In this document: positions 38,962 to 48,014 of the stretch, in pieces
Position numbering within the stretch: the first letter of the stretch is position 1
Layout: every line of letters starts with the position of its first letter
Assembly (NCBI GenBank): GCA_031552535.1
Contig: JAVBMJ010000022.1
Location: 8,605-72,604, forward strand
Length of the DNA stretch: 64,000 bases
Direction: 5' to 3'
From: JAVBMJ01 sp031552535
GTDB lineage: Bacteria; Bacteroidota; Bacteroidia; Bacteroidales; Rikenellaceae
Notes under the pieces: model-generated
Told to the model about the DNA's origin: nothing
What the model saw: only the letters and a program-made list of their open reading frames with translations
The model's database searches: none
Position numbers and translations under genes: made by a program

Positions 38962-41847
38962 TTACATATAGTTATAATTATATGGAACGAAGAGCTCAAA
39001 CCGCGTCCCCGCCGGGTTTCCCTGCGAGTCGACAAGGTCGTTTACGGTCTGGACGATCTTCGCCGCGTTCTGCTGGTTATAAAGCTCGATCTGGCGCAGC
39101 AGGATTGCAAGACCGTGCCCTTTCCGCTCCGGATCGCGAAGGCGCGAGGCTTCGCGGCCCACGCCGTCGTCCTCAACCGAGAGCGACACGCCTCCATCGC
39201 AAGCCGAAATCCGGACAACTATTTTGCCCGGTGTTTTTTTGCCCCGGATACCGTGCTTGATGGCATTTTCGGAATAGGTGTGCAGCACCATGTTGGGTGC
39301 CATCGTATCCATATCCATATCCGGCGCGACCTCGATCGAGAAAGAGAGTTTGTCGCCGTAACGCATCTTTTCCAGTTCGAGGTAGAGGCGCACGTAGTCG
39401 ATCTCTTCGCGCAGGGTGCGGCACGGGCGGTCAATCTCCTGCAGTGTGCGGTTGGTGAAGGTCGAGTAAAGCGCCAGCAGGCGGTTGGCCTCCTCGCGGC
39501 TCTGCTTCATGACAAGGTATTCGATGCCGGCCAGCACGTTGGAATTGAAGTGGGGGATCGATTTAAGGCGGATCGACTGCACCCGCAGTTCGTTCATCTC
39601 CCGCTCGCGGTTGGCGGCGGCCACTCGGACCGCCTGGCGCCGGGCGACGTATCGTCCTGCGGCCCGGGCGAAGCCGCAGAGCAGCAGCCCCCCGACAATT
39701 ACGCGGAACCACCAGATCTGCCATAACGCGGGACGTATCTCTACCGTCACCGATATTTCGTCGGTCTGCGTACCTTCCAGCCCCGCATCAGCCATCAACC
39801 GGAATATGTAACGGCCGGGCGAGAGGTTGTTGAATGAGGCCTCGCGCGAGGCCGTCCGCTCCGACCAGTCATCCTGCAATCCGTCCAGGCGGTAACGGTA
39901 TCGCACGTTCTGCGCGGCGGAATATGAGAGCCCGATGTATTCGAAACGCAGGTTGCGTTTGCGGTGATCGAGGCGCAAAACGGCCGTATCTTCTTTCTGC
40001 CAGGCGATGTTGTCCGTCGACGACCATACGCCCGAAAGGTGCAGTCTCGGGGCGGGTTGCCCGTACATTAGCTGCCCGGGGTCGAAGCGCACCAGCCCCG
40101 CCGACGAGGGAAGCCACAGGTTACCTTTGTCGTCTTCCGCCACAGCGGCTTTCAGGGGTTCGATACCGGTGTATCCGTTCTGGTGGTTGTAAAAAGCGTA
40201 ACGGTCGAAACCCCTGTCGAAGAGGTAAAGCCCGCGCAGGGTAGCCACGAGCGTCAGTCCGGTGCGTGTGAAATGGATGTTGGTGACCTGCGATCCCATC
40301 GTGCGCACCAACTCGACCGTATCGCCCTGTTGGCGGTAAATGCGCTCTTCCGAGGCGAACCACACCCGGCCTGTGGTGTCGGCGGCCATGACCTGACACA
40401 GGGCGAACCGTTCGCCTGTGAACCGGCGCACTACACTGTTTCCGGCGGTTACCGTCACCCCGTCAACGCCGCCCCACCATAGGCGCCCGCGGGCATCTGC
40501 CGCCGGACGGGCGTATATGCGCTGGCCCAACAACCCTGTGTCATACTCTCTTTTCGTGCGCCCCTGCCGGTCGAGCGCGTAGTACTGTGTCCTGCCGCCG
40601 GCAAGCACTTCGCTTCCCGGCAGGGGCGTTACCGAGGCGTAGGGGTCATGGAACTGTAGCCCCATCCACCTCATATGCCCGCCGAACACTTCGAGAAGGT
40701 CGCCGGGGCCGGGCAGATAGACTGTCCCGTTTGCCGTAGCCGGATATGTGTCGAAAAACGCCGCGCCGTAGGGGTTGGCGGGATAGTTGAGTGCATGCAC
40801 GTCATTTTGATCGATTTCGACCAGTGTCCCGTTGAGCGATCCCGCCAAAACGCGCTTGCCGACGGGATCCCACACGGCACAACGCACCACGTCGCCGGGA
40901 TCGGCCAGGCGGTAGTTGCGGAAATTGAGCCGGAACAGGTTGTATAGCCCCTGGTAGGTGGCCACCCAGATATTTCCCTCGGTGTCGACGATAAAGTCGC
41001 GTATGGCATTGGCCGTGAATATCCTCTCCACGAGGCCGTCGCGGTAGCGGTAGAGCGTATTGAAGTCCTTGAAAAGCAGATCGCCGTGCGCATCGACCCG
41101 TGCTGTTACGAAACCTGTCTGGCGGTCTATCTGATACGGGGTTACGAGCACGAAACGATCTCCTTCGAGGCGATAGAAGCCGTCCTCGGCAATGGTCCAC
41201 AACGCGTCCGAATACCAAACGAACGCCCTGGCTTTCATTCCCTCGTGAAACGCCACCCGCTCGCCGCCGCACAGAACGCTTACCCCGTCCGCAAGGGGTA
41301 GGTAGAGCGATTTCGAGGCCGGGTCGTACCACGCCTTATGCTCGTCGCCCAAAGCGTCAAGGTCGGAGTGGTGCACCGTCTCGTCAATGGTGTCATTATG
41401 GATGGCGAACAGCGCATACCGCCGGGGTTGCTTACGGTAGAATATCCCGTAGCCGGGCGGCAGTGACGTAGAACTGCGGTCGGTGATCTGATAACCTTCC
41501 GGGATCGGTGTGCGTCGCACGGTGTCGGCCCGTGTGTCGAGCGTATAGATATATTTATTTGAAAAGGCGGCGATCCCTCCTCTTCCGTCCGTGGTCAGCA
41601 CCCCGATATTGGGTGTGCACCCTTCGGTGTAGGAACGGAAGCCGAAGCCGTCGAAACGGGCGATGAACGAGGTGCCCGCCGTCCAGATAAACCCGTCGCC
41701 GTCCTGGCGCACGCCCTCCACCATCATGCCCGGCAGCCCGTCCGAGGTGGTGTAACAACGCGAAGCGTACTTCACTCTCATAACCTCGTCCGGCACGGCG
41801 GCGGCGCGCAAGGCAAGCAGAAGCATGGGTAAAAGCAGGCGTTTCAT
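38962..41847 (-). CDS. propeller/Y_Y_Y sensor histidine kinase, LytS-type kinase domain
   Basis: A 961-residue sensor. After a signal peptide (LLLPMLLLALRAAA) the large periplasmic part (about 25-690) has two-component-regulator propeller repeats (YTTSDGLPGMMVEGVRQDGD; RDFIVDTEGNIWVATYQGLY; VAEDDKGNLWLPSSAGLVRF) and a Y_Y_Y domain (RYRYRLDGLQDDWS; ASFNNLSPGRYIFRLMA). One transmembrane helix (IWWFRVIVGGLLLCGFA) leads to a His_kinase/HATPase domain with the histidine near residue 766 (SIPHFNSNVL) and YSENAIKHGIRG. It lacks the fused receiver and AraC output of classic hybrid systems and instead pairs with the LytTR regulator. It probably senses an extracellular glycan or peptide cue. Confidence 0.92.
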   Translation of the reverse strand: MKRLLLPMLLLALRAAAVPDEVMRVKYASRCYTTSDGLPGMMVEGVRQDGDGFIWTAGTSFIARFDGFGFRSYTEGCTPNIGVLTTDGRGGIAAFSNKYIYTLDTRADTVRRTPIPEGYQITDRSSTSLPPGYGIFYRKQPRRYALFAIHNDTIDETVHHSDLDALGDEHKAWYDPASKSLYLPLADGVSVLCGGERVAFHEGMKARAFVWYSDALWTIAEDGFYRLEGDRFVLVTPYQIDRQTGFVTARVDAHGDLLFKDFNTLYRYRDGLVERIFTANAIRDFIVDTEGNIWVATYQGLYNLFRLNFRNYRLADPGDVVRCAVWDPVGKRVLAGSLNGTLVEIDQNDVHALNYPANPYGAAFFDTYPATANGTVYLPGPGDLLEVFGGHMRWMGLQFHDPYASVTPLPGSEVLAGGRTQYYALDRQGRTKREYDTGLLGQRIYARPAADARGRLWWGGVDGVTVTAGNSVVRRFTGERFALCQVMAADTTGRVWFASEERIYRQQGDTVELVRTMGSQVTNIHFTRTGLTLVATLRGLYLFDRGFDRYAFYNHQNGYTGIEPLKAAVAEDDKGNLWLPSSAGLVRFDPGQLMYGQPAPRLHLSGVWSSTDNIAWQKEDTAVLRLDHRKRNLRFEYIGLSYSAAQNVRYRYRLDGLQDDWSERTASREASFNNLSPGRYIFRLMADAGLEGTQTDEISVTVEIRPALWQIWWFRVIVGGLLLCGFARAAGRYVARRQAVRVAAANREREMNELRVQSIRLKSIPHFNSNVLAGIEYLVMKQSREEANRLLALYSTFTNRTLQEIDRPCRTLREEIDYVRLYLELEKMRYGDKLSFSIEVAPDMDMDTMAPNMVLHTYSENAIKHGIRGKKTPGKIVVRISACDGGVSLSVEDDGVGREASRLRDPERKGHGLAILLRQIELYNQQNAAKIVQTVNDLVDSQGNPAGTRFELFVPYNYNYM

Positions 41848-41870
41848 GGATAAAAAGTGGATGCTCTACA

Positions 41871-41878
41871 AATATAGC
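41871..41878 (-). promoter_or_regulatory. -7 box of the sensor kinase operon
   Basis: On the minus strand TATATTTG matches TAnnTTTG exactly and lies 24 bp before the start codon at 41845-41847. A second exact match sits at 41951-41958. Neither has a perfect -33 TTTG at 19 nt, so the assignment is moderate. Confidence 0.5.
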
Positions 41879-42089
41879 GAAAGCCGAGCGCAATCGTGAG
41901 AACTTGTTCTCAAAAATTGCCGAGGCGCGTCTTATATTGGCGCGTTAGCGCAAATATAGCGAAAAATTCATGTATAAAATCAGTCTGTTCATTTATCGCC
42001 AAGGGCGGTTGGTGAACAACGCCCGTAAAAAGTTGCGCACCCCCCGCAAGGAAGCTACATTTAAGCAGCCGAACTAAATCCGCATCACT

Positions 42090-43739
42090 ATGAAAACACG
42101 ATTTTACCTGCTGGCCGTCGCCCTGCTTTCGATGGCGGGGTGCGACAAAGTCGATGAGGGCAAGCCCGCCATAAAAGTGGAGGATCCCCATTCGCTCAAC
42201 CAAACAGTATATGCCGACCAGACCGATGGCGCCACGGCGGTCTCCTTCACCACCACCGGGGCATGGTCCTCTTCCATTGTCCCCGTGGCGGTGCAATCCG
42301 CGGTGGTAACCTCGCGTGGCGACGGCGCCCATCTCTGGATATCCATCTTTCCAGAGAGTGGTAACAGCGCCGGGTCGCACTCCGTAGAGATCCTGACCGA
42401 CCAGAATACGAGCGGTGCAGACCGCTCGGCCATCATCACAATCACCTCTGGAGGGAAAAGTATCAAGGTAACGGTAACGCAAAAATCTACCAAAGAGGAT
42501 GGTTCTCCTTATTCTAATGAGGAAACAGAGTATGCGATCTCGATCGACAAGCCCTCGCTTGAACTCTTCCGCAATTCGACGGCTACCCTTAAGGCAACCA
42601 TCACGCCCGATGACGAGGGTGTGGGCAGCATTACCTGGGAGAGCTCCGACAACGGTGTGGCCACGGTGGATGCCGGCGGCAAAGTTTCGGCCGTCGCCGT
42701 GGGAGAGGCGGTGATAACGGCCCGCATGGGCGAATACTTCGCAGAGTGCGCGATCGCGGTCAATCCCGACATATATCTATGTGGAAACGAACATGTCAAT
42801 ACTGCCGACGCAGCGCAAAAGCCCATGATATGGAAGAACGGCAGCGTCCTTTACTCGCTTTCCCATCCGGGTATCCCTGAAGTAGATTGGATAGTTGTCA
42901 GCGCCATGTGTATCCACAAAGGAGATGTGTACGCCGTCGGGTATTACGCCCACAATACAGCCGATACCAGGGAGAAAGGCGGATTGGTCTGGAAGAACGG
43001 CCAGGTGATCTACAAGATATTCGACCGGAAAGATATGGGTTTCGTTCCCGACAACATCGAGTTTTTCGGTATGTGCATGGACGGCGACGACATCCTTATC
43101 TGCGGCACCCGCAAATACGAGGGAAGGATATGGAAAAACGATAATACATTGCATCCATTGGGATCTGCAGACGTTCCGTTTGCGATCTGCAAGTATGGCG
43201 AAAGGGTCGTTTCCGCCGGCCAGATCATTGCAGGGGGAGGAGGCAGTCAAGCAGCGGTTTGGAATAACGAACTCCCCATGTATACGCTCACTCCCGCGGC
43301 ATGGTATCTTGAAGCAGGGGCGATGTCGGTCTGCGTATCGGGCAACGATGTCTATACCGCAGGGTACGAAGGAAATGCAGCAAAGGTGTGGAAAAATGGC
43401 GGGGTGCTTTACGAACTTGCAAATCCCGGATCCGTCAAATCCATCATCCTTTCAGGGAACGATATCTATGCGGCAGGCAAAGACGGGGTTTCCGGCACCG
43501 TGTGGAAAAACGGACAGGTACACTTCACCATCAAAAAGGACGAGACCAGCTACGACAAACTCTATGTCGATGTGATGGCGATATCAGGCAATGATGTATT
43601 TACAGCAGGAAGCGAAAATAATCGTTCTCATGGAACCTACGGCAAGGTGTGGAAAAACGGCAGGTTGCTCTATACCCTGTGCAGTGGCGAAACGATGAAT
43701 ACGAGCGTGGGATTCGGCTCAATGGTCCTGTCCAAATAG
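42090..43739 (+). CDS. BACON/Big2 lipoprotein with seven WKNG propeller repeats
   Basis: A 549-residue lipoprotein (lipobox Cys18, LLSMAGC). Residues about 30-145 resemble a BACON-type Ig domain (SVEILTDQNTSGADRSAIIT; GGKSIKVTVTQKS). Residues about 155-225 are a Big_2-like domain (LFRNSTATLKATITPDDEGV; ESSDNGVATVDAGGKVSAVA). Residues about 228-545 hold seven copies of a repeat ending IWKNGSVLYSL, VWKNGQVIYKI, IWKNDNTLHPL, VWNNELPMYTL, VWKNGGVLYEL, VWKNGQVHFTI and VWKNGRLLYTL, spaced about 40-50 residues, most likely the blades of a seven-bladed propeller. No catalytic motif is visible. It is divergent from the sensor kinase operon, and a surface-binding role is inferred. Confidence 0.8.
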   Translation: MKTRFYLLAVALLSMAGCDKVDEGKPAIKVEDPHSLNQTVYADQTDGATAVSFTTTGAWSSSIVPVAVQSAVVTSRGDGAHLWISIFPESGNSAGSHSVEILTDQNTSGADRSAIITITSGGKSIKVTVTQKSTKEDGSPYSNEETEYAISIDKPSLELFRNSTATLKATITPDDEGVGSITWESSDNGVATVDAGGKVSAVAVGEAVITARMGEYFAECAIAVNPDIYLCGNEHVNTADAAQKPMIWKNGSVLYSLSHPGIPEVDWIVVSAMCIHKGDVYAVGYYAHNTADTREKGGLVWKNGQVIYKIFDRKDMGFVPDNIEFFGMCMDGDDILICGTRKYEGRIWKNDNTLHPLGSADVPFAICKYGERVVSAGQIIAGGGGSQAAVWNNELPMYTLTPAAWYLEAGAMSVCVSGNDVYTAGYEGNAAKVWKNGGVLYELANPGSVKSIILSGNDIYAAGKDGVSGTVWKNGQVHFTIKKDETSYDKLYVDVMAISGNDVFTAGSENNRSHGTYGKVWKNGRLLYTLCSGETMNTSVGFGSMVLSK

Positions 43740-43781
43740 CCCGGTAATGCAATAATTTTAAACATACAAAATCACAGACCT

Positions 43782-44750
43782 ATGAAAAAGCAAGTACTTA
43801 TGATGTCGATATGTGCGCTTCTCTCCTCCTGCGGTGGAGATGAAGGAGACGATCCGGCACCGCCTGCAGATGACGGATTGATCGACGTGATCGTTTATGT
43901 CTACGCTCCAGATGGCTTTGAGGACGCCAAGCGCAATATTGCGGCGATGACCCCCGACGGGTCGCGCAAAAAGGTACTCTACGCCCAGGGGCAGGGGCAA
44001 CTGGTTTCCCGTGCGGCACTCAGCCCCGACGGCACCAGGATCGTGTCGGGCGACTACGACCTCAAAATGCTCGACCTGGCGACAGGAGGAACAACCATGC
44101 TCAAAGCAAAGACGGACGGCGATTTCTATGCCGATGAGGCGGTATGGAGTCCCGACGGCGGCAAGATACTCTATGTGAACTGGGCGGGCAGCGCAGCCAA
44201 ACTCGAAACGATTAAACCCGACGGTACAGACCGTACCGCCATCACCTTGGAAGCCGAACACGACCTCGCCCGTCCCAATTACACTCCGAATGGGCAGAAG
44301 ATCGTGGCCACCGACTTCTCGAAAAAGTATATCGCCGTGTTCCCGGCCTCGGGCGCAGGCGGCACGAAGATCATCCAGGTCGCAGGCGAGGATATGGTGG
44401 ACTGCGCCCATCCGGTGTCAGATAGCAGGATACTCTTTTTTAAGAACCCATCCGGTGGAAATTTATCGCTCTGGTCGGGGGGTATCGATGGTTCAGATCA
44501 GGTACAACTCTGTTTCTTCGTCCCTGAATTCGACAAAGCGGACCACTTGAGCGCCAATAAGGACGGGACGATGATCGCCTACTGCCTGATCGAAGACTGG
44601 ACAGGGGAACATATCCCCACATTGGTGGTCAGTCCGCTGACCGGCAACACGCTTGGCGCCCCAATCTTCAGCCAAACGGATATCAATGGTGTCCGGTTCA
44701 GGTTCGGCCGCATAAAAAAGACGATTTTCGATGCCGCCCCCGATCTGTGA
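43782..44750 (+). CDS. TolB-like PD40 propeller lipoprotein
   Basis: A 322-residue lipoprotein (lipobox Cys17, CALLSSC, followed by GGDEGDD, an acidic surface-export-like tail). The rest is a beta-propeller with WD40-like/PD40 signatures: RAALSPDGTRIVSGDYDLKM, EAVWSPDGGKILYVNW, KPDGTDRTAI and ARPNYTPNGQKIVATDF. It follows the WKNG-repeat lipoprotein by 42 bp and is probably cotranscribed. Similar propellers bind peptides or glycans; TolB itself is periplasmic, whereas this one carries a lipid anchor. No enzymatic residues can be assigned. Confidence 0.8.
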   Translation: MKKQVLMMSICALLSSCGGDEGDDPAPPADDGLIDVIVYVYAPDGFEDAKRNIAAMTPDGSRKKVLYAQGQGQLVSRAALSPDGTRIVSGDYDLKMLDLATGGTTMLKAKTDGDFYADEAVWSPDGGKILYVNWAGSAAKLETIKPDGTDRTAITLEAEHDLARPNYTPNGQKIVATDFSKKYIAVFPASGAGGTKIIQVAGEDMVDCAHPVSDSRILFFKNPSGGNLSLWSGGIDGSDQVQLCFFVPEFDKADHLSANKDGTMIAYCLIEDWTGEHIPTLVVSPLTGNTLGAPIFSQTDINGVRFRFGRIKKTIFDAAPDL

Positions 44751-45141
44751 CGAATTACGCCGTAACAGAGGTGTGGTGCAAAGAACGGATACCGCAAATT
44801 ATCTGATTTACTCAACCATAACTCTCCCTCGCAGGCTTTTAGTTGTTCCCGCTTGGCAGAGCCGGAATGAATTTCACTCTGTTCTCGCTTACTCGCAATT
44901 TTGCACGAACGCATACGCAAGGAGGGCGGCGGGTGTGTTTTCGAAGGCCTGAAGGAATTCCGCCCCCCTTCCCTTCGCAATTGTGGGCGCCCGAGGCTCG
45001 TATAAGTATTTCTCTCTGCCCCGGTGACAACGTGCTCTGGCCAACATACACTCCCACAACATAATCCTATGTTAATTGCCCAGCACGGTTGAACGGGCGA
45101 CATATTTTCGATTCCTGCGGCGGTTTTAGCCACAGTCCGGT
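44751..45141. other. 390-bp region at the left edge of a decayed integrative element
   Basis: No convincing gene is present. Short open frames on both strands lack recognisable starts or domains. The stretch borders the RepA/integrase remnant and may contain an old attachment junction, but no direct repeat pairing it with sequence beyond 46,400 could be identified by eye. Confidence 0.4.
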
Positions 45142-46083
45142 TTACTTCTCTTTGCCGAGCAGCATCGCCTCGATGATGCTTGCAGGGCTATTTTCGAGCG
45201 TACGGCGCCGCACTGCCATTTCGATATAGATGAGTGTCGTGGCCGTATCGGTGTGGCCCAGCAGGTCGCGGATATGCTCGACGCCCACGCCGCTCTCGAC
45301 CAGCAGGCTGCCGCCGGTACTGGTGAGATTCATCTGCTGATCGAAGTGGAGCACATAGCTCTGTTGCTTGAATTCCGGCGGCAGATAGTTGCCCTTGACG
45401 ATGCAGAGATGTTTCAGAGAAGGATCGAGCTGGTCGCTGCGCAATTCGATAACCAGACGCATCTTGGCTTAGAAACCTTGCAAGCCGATGGCGTTGTGTT
45501 TGCTCGGGACAAGATCCTCAGTGCGTTTGCCTGTGTGGTACAGGAATAGCACGAGGCATTCGTGCCGTTGGGCAAGTTGATTAAACTCCTGCAAAAAGGC
45601 GCTAACACGGTTGTTCTCGTTCATCGAACCATTGTAGATGTCGGCAAAGGCGTCGATGACAACCATATCTGCGAGTTTGTTTGTGAGAAGTTTGTCAAGG
45701 CGCTCGACAAGGTTGTCAGTGTCGAAAAGATAATCCAGCCCGGCGAAATCGGCGGCATGGCGGTTGTTCAGCTTGTTCTGGAGGGTCAGCAGATAGCTCA
45801 CGGCCCGCTCATCGTCTTCGGTCGACACATAGACCGCCCGCCGGTGGCGGGCACGGAGCGAAAAACCGAGGAACTCCCGCTCCCCGGCGCTCACTGCCAC
45901 ACCCAACTCACGCAGGAAAGCGCTCTTGCCCGTGTCGGAGCTGCCCACGGCCGCCGCTATCCCCACCTGTTGCAGTACCGGCTCCCAAAGGCAAGGGATC
46001 TGCTCCGCATCGGCAGAAACCAACCGCTCCGCAGACACTTCGCCGTATGGCCCGTAACGGGAAATAATGTCGCCGGTGATCAT
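45142..46083 (-). pseudogene. RepA-like AAA ATPase with a nonsense codon, fused to an integrase tail
   Basis: Starting at the ATG at 46081-46083 (MITGDIISRYGPYGEV), the first 204 codons encode a DnaB/RepA-type ATPase with Walker A GSSDTGKSAFLRE and Walker B MVVIDAFADIY. A TAA at 45469-45471 interrupts it (GLQGF-stop-AKMRLVIELR). The same frame continues without a break through the rest of the ATPase (LKHLCIVKGNYLPPEFKQQ) and then abruptly becomes a tyrosine-recombinase C-terminus (VGVEHIRDLLGHTDTATTLI with the nucleophile Tyr after it). The simplest history is a deletion that fused the ATPase gene to an integrase gene, and a later GAA-to-TAA change. The ATG overlaps the upstream HTH gene stop (ATGA). 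Confidence 0.8.
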
Positions 46084-46388
46084 TTGCGCGTCCTCCCGTC
46101 GAGAATGGCTTTGATGTCGCTCATCCGGTAGCGCCGCTTGCCGCCCACCTCGATAGGCACGAGGTAGCCGCATTTCGCCCAACGCCACAGAGTCGACTTG
46201 TCTACATCCAGGATTTCAGCCACCCTGGCCACGCTCGGATAGGTTTCGGTGTTGGCATCGGTGATCAGTTGCTCCAACTCCTGCTTCGTGCGGGCGATCA
46301 GCGCCTCGTTGCACTCCAGTAAGTCGCCCGGTGACACCGAAATCGTGATATTGTCCGCCTCGCGGGCAAGTTCTGATAGTCTGCTCAT
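46080..46388 (-). CDS. excisionase-like helix-turn-helix protein
   Basis: A 102-residue protein; the start at 46386-46388 gives MSRLSELAREADNITISV. The C-terminal half is a MerR/HTH_17-type winged helix (YPSVARVAEILDVDKSTLWR, then RYRMSDIKAIL) typical of the small DNA-binding proteins at the start of Bacteroidota integrative and mobilizable elements. It overlaps the RepA-like gene by four bases, the usual order HTH-RepA-(mobilization). It looks intact, but the element around it is not. Confidence 0.82.
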   Translation of the reverse strand: MSRLSELAREADNITISVSPGDLLECNEALIARTKQELEQLITDANTETYPSVARVAEILDVDKSTLWRWAKCGYLVPIEVGGKRRYRMSDIKAILDGRTRK

Positions 46389-46637
46389 AGTTTTACATCC
46401 AAGTGTTTTGACAACTTTGCAATTAATCCGAATCTGCCTGATTGGCAAAGCAATACGAAGTTACTCATTTACAGCAAATTAACCCGATTCAGACCTCAAG
46501 ATTAAACGTTTGACGATTTGAAAATCACATAGTTGAGCGTTTTTTTGCCTGAACAAGGCCGGTTTGCACACTACAAAACAAAAAGGGCTACTTCAGGCCG
46601 GGAATAACCGCACGGTGTATTTTTGGGTTACTTTGGT
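46389..46637. other. intergenic region, right boundary of the decayed element
   Basis: About 250 bp without a gene between the HTH gene and the yicC promoter. GGCAAAGCAATACG (46443-46456) resembles sequences upstream of other integrative-element HTH genes but does not match the -7 consensus exactly. No attachment repeat was identified. Confidence 0.4.
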
Positions 46638-46645
46638 TATCTTTG
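46638..46645 (+). promoter_or_regulatory. -7 box upstream of yicC
   Basis: TATCTTTG matches TAnnTTTG. The -33 position has no TTTG, and the distance to the start codon (46749) leaves a leader of about 95 nt. The assignment rests on the -7 box and the lack of a better candidate. Confidence 0.45.
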
Positions 46646-46748
46646 TGCTGGCAACACGAGGAAGCGGGTCCCCGGAAGACATCTTTTTCAGGGGAGACCG
46701 CATCGCGGGGCAAGAGGTTATTTCGTTATTTTTTGACAACCACCGTTT

Positions 46749-47624
46749 ATGGTAAAATCAATGACAGGATACGGCAAAGGTGAAGCCGTGGCGGGAAGCC
46801 GGAAATTCACCGTGGAGATACGTTCGCTAAACAGCAAAAGCCTCGACCTTTCGATACGTATACCCCCCTCGTACCGCCGTTCGGAATACGACTTGCGCAA
46901 TATGGCTTCAAAAAGTCTGCAACGTGGCAAAGTTGACATATATGTCAACTGCGAAACATCGTGTGAAACTTCGGTGTCGGAAATCGACGTGAAACTTTTC
47001 AATGAATACTACAAGCAGTTTTCGAAACTCGCGTTGCCCAATTGGGGTACACCTGTCACCGACGCCATAGCGCTGGCAATAATAGCGCGTATGCCGGATG
47101 TGATTTCGGGCGAAACCCCCGAAGCCACCGACGAAGAGGCCGGAGCACTCAAAGAGGCTATGGAAGAAGCCGTTGTGGCAATAAATACATTTCGTGAACA
47201 GGAAGGCGCTATCCTAATGGCAGACCTGCTTAGGCGCGTCGACCGGATCGAAGGTCTGAAAGAGAGCGTAACTCCGTATGAAAAGGGACGGATAGAGACA
47301 GTGCGCTCACGTATCCGTGAAAATATAGAAGCAATCGGAATTACCGTCGACAGCAACCGTCTGGAGCAAGAGATGATATTTTATGTCGAAAAGTTCGATA
47401 TCACCGAGGAAAAGGTACGACTTACAAACCACTGCCGCTATTTCCGCGAAGTAGCCGCCGCAGAAGAAGGAGCCGGACGAAAATTAGGATTCATAACCCA
47501 GGAAATGGGGCGCGAAATAAATACCCTCGGATCAAAAGCAAACGATGCAACGATACAAAAAATAGTCGTTGAAATGAAAGACGAACTCGAAAAGATAAAA
47601 GAACAGTTGCTAAATATATTGTAA
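46749..47624 (+). CDS. yicC: YicC-family endoribonuclease
   Basis: A 291-residue protein beginning MVKSMTGYGKGEAVAGSRKF, the characteristic YicC N-terminus with SLNSKSLDLSIRIP, and ending with the DUF1732 C-terminal region (MGREINTLGSKANDATIQKI). YicC proteins are RNA endonucleases involved in small-RNA turnover in Escherichia coli. Length and both domains are normal. A type A MITE-like element begins 12 bp after the stop. Confidence 0.93.
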   Translation: MVKSMTGYGKGEAVAGSRKFTVEIRSLNSKSLDLSIRIPPSYRRSEYDLRNMASKSLQRGKVDIYVNCETSCETSVSEIDVKLFNEYYKQFSKLALPNWGTPVTDAIALAIIARMPDVISGETPEATDEEAGALKEAMEEAVVAINTFREQEGAILMADLLRRVDRIEGLKESVTPYEKGRIETVRSRIRENIEAIGITVDSNRLEQEMIFYVEKFDITEEKVRLTNHCRYFREVAAAEEGAGRKLGFITQEMGREINTLGSKANDATIQKIVVEMKDELEKIKEQLLNIL

Positions 47625-47636
47625 GAAGTTGTTTAA

Positions 47637-47797
47637 GAAGCTGTTTGGATTTGTTAACGAGATTATTTTATATCGTTTTGCCGATGATTTCCCGCGGTGG
47701 GATGAGGCGAATAGCGGCCCCTGTTTAACGAATCACACCACGGGAAAGCGCGGAAAAGAGAATAAAAGAACGAGATTAATAAATTCAAAACAGCTTC
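47637..47797. mobile_element. MITE-like element, core type A, copy 3
   Basis: A 161-bp element from GAAGCTGTTTGGATTTGTTA to TAAATTCAAAACAGCTTC, flanked by TAA (47634-47636) and TAA (47798-47800). It is nearly identical to 34562-34722. The flanks themselves (GAAGTTGTT before, GAAACCGGTTAAATTTC after) look like decayed family ends, so this copy may sit inside an older one. It adjoins the yicC stop. Confidence 0.87.
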
Positions 47798-47840
47798 TAA
47801 GAAACCGGTTAAATTTCATTCAATCCTGTTACTCCGGTAG

Positions 47841-47885
47841 CCGGCATTCAAATCCGGATGCTGCGTATCCGGATTTGAATGCCGG
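47841..47885. terminator. perfect 19-bp hairpin downstream of yicC
   Basis: CCGGCATTCAAATCCGGAT (47841-47859) and ATCCGGATTTGAATGCCGG (47867-47885) pair perfectly around GCTGCGT. No T-run follows on either strand. It may mark the 3' end of the yicC transcript or be another small palindromic repeat. Confidence 0.55.
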
Positions 47886-47949
47886 TTTAGCCGCCCCGCG
47901 GCGAGCGGCGCATGATCGCCCGGCATCCAGGAGCGGGGTGCGAAAGTAA

Positions 47950-48003
47950 CCCCGCAATCTACTTAAATCTTCCTCATTGGAAAATTAGACAGACTCCTGG
48001 GAA
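47950..48003. repeat. degenerate type C element end
   Basis: TACTTAAATCTTCCTCATTG and GGAAAATTAGACAGACTCC here parallel the right end of the type C element at 62828-62863. The terminal GTTTC is diverged, so this is an old fragment. A related fragment lies at 61350-61385. Confidence 0.45.
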
Positions 48004-48014
48004 ATGGAAGTGTA

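Noticed and set aside
42090..44750. susC/susD-type function for the two lipoproteins
   Set aside because: Neither has a barrel, plug or SusD helical motif; both are propeller or Ig-like proteins.
44579..45133. 184-residue minus-strand frame beside the decayed element
   Set aside because: Partly antisense to the PD40 lipoprotein gene and without domain similarity.
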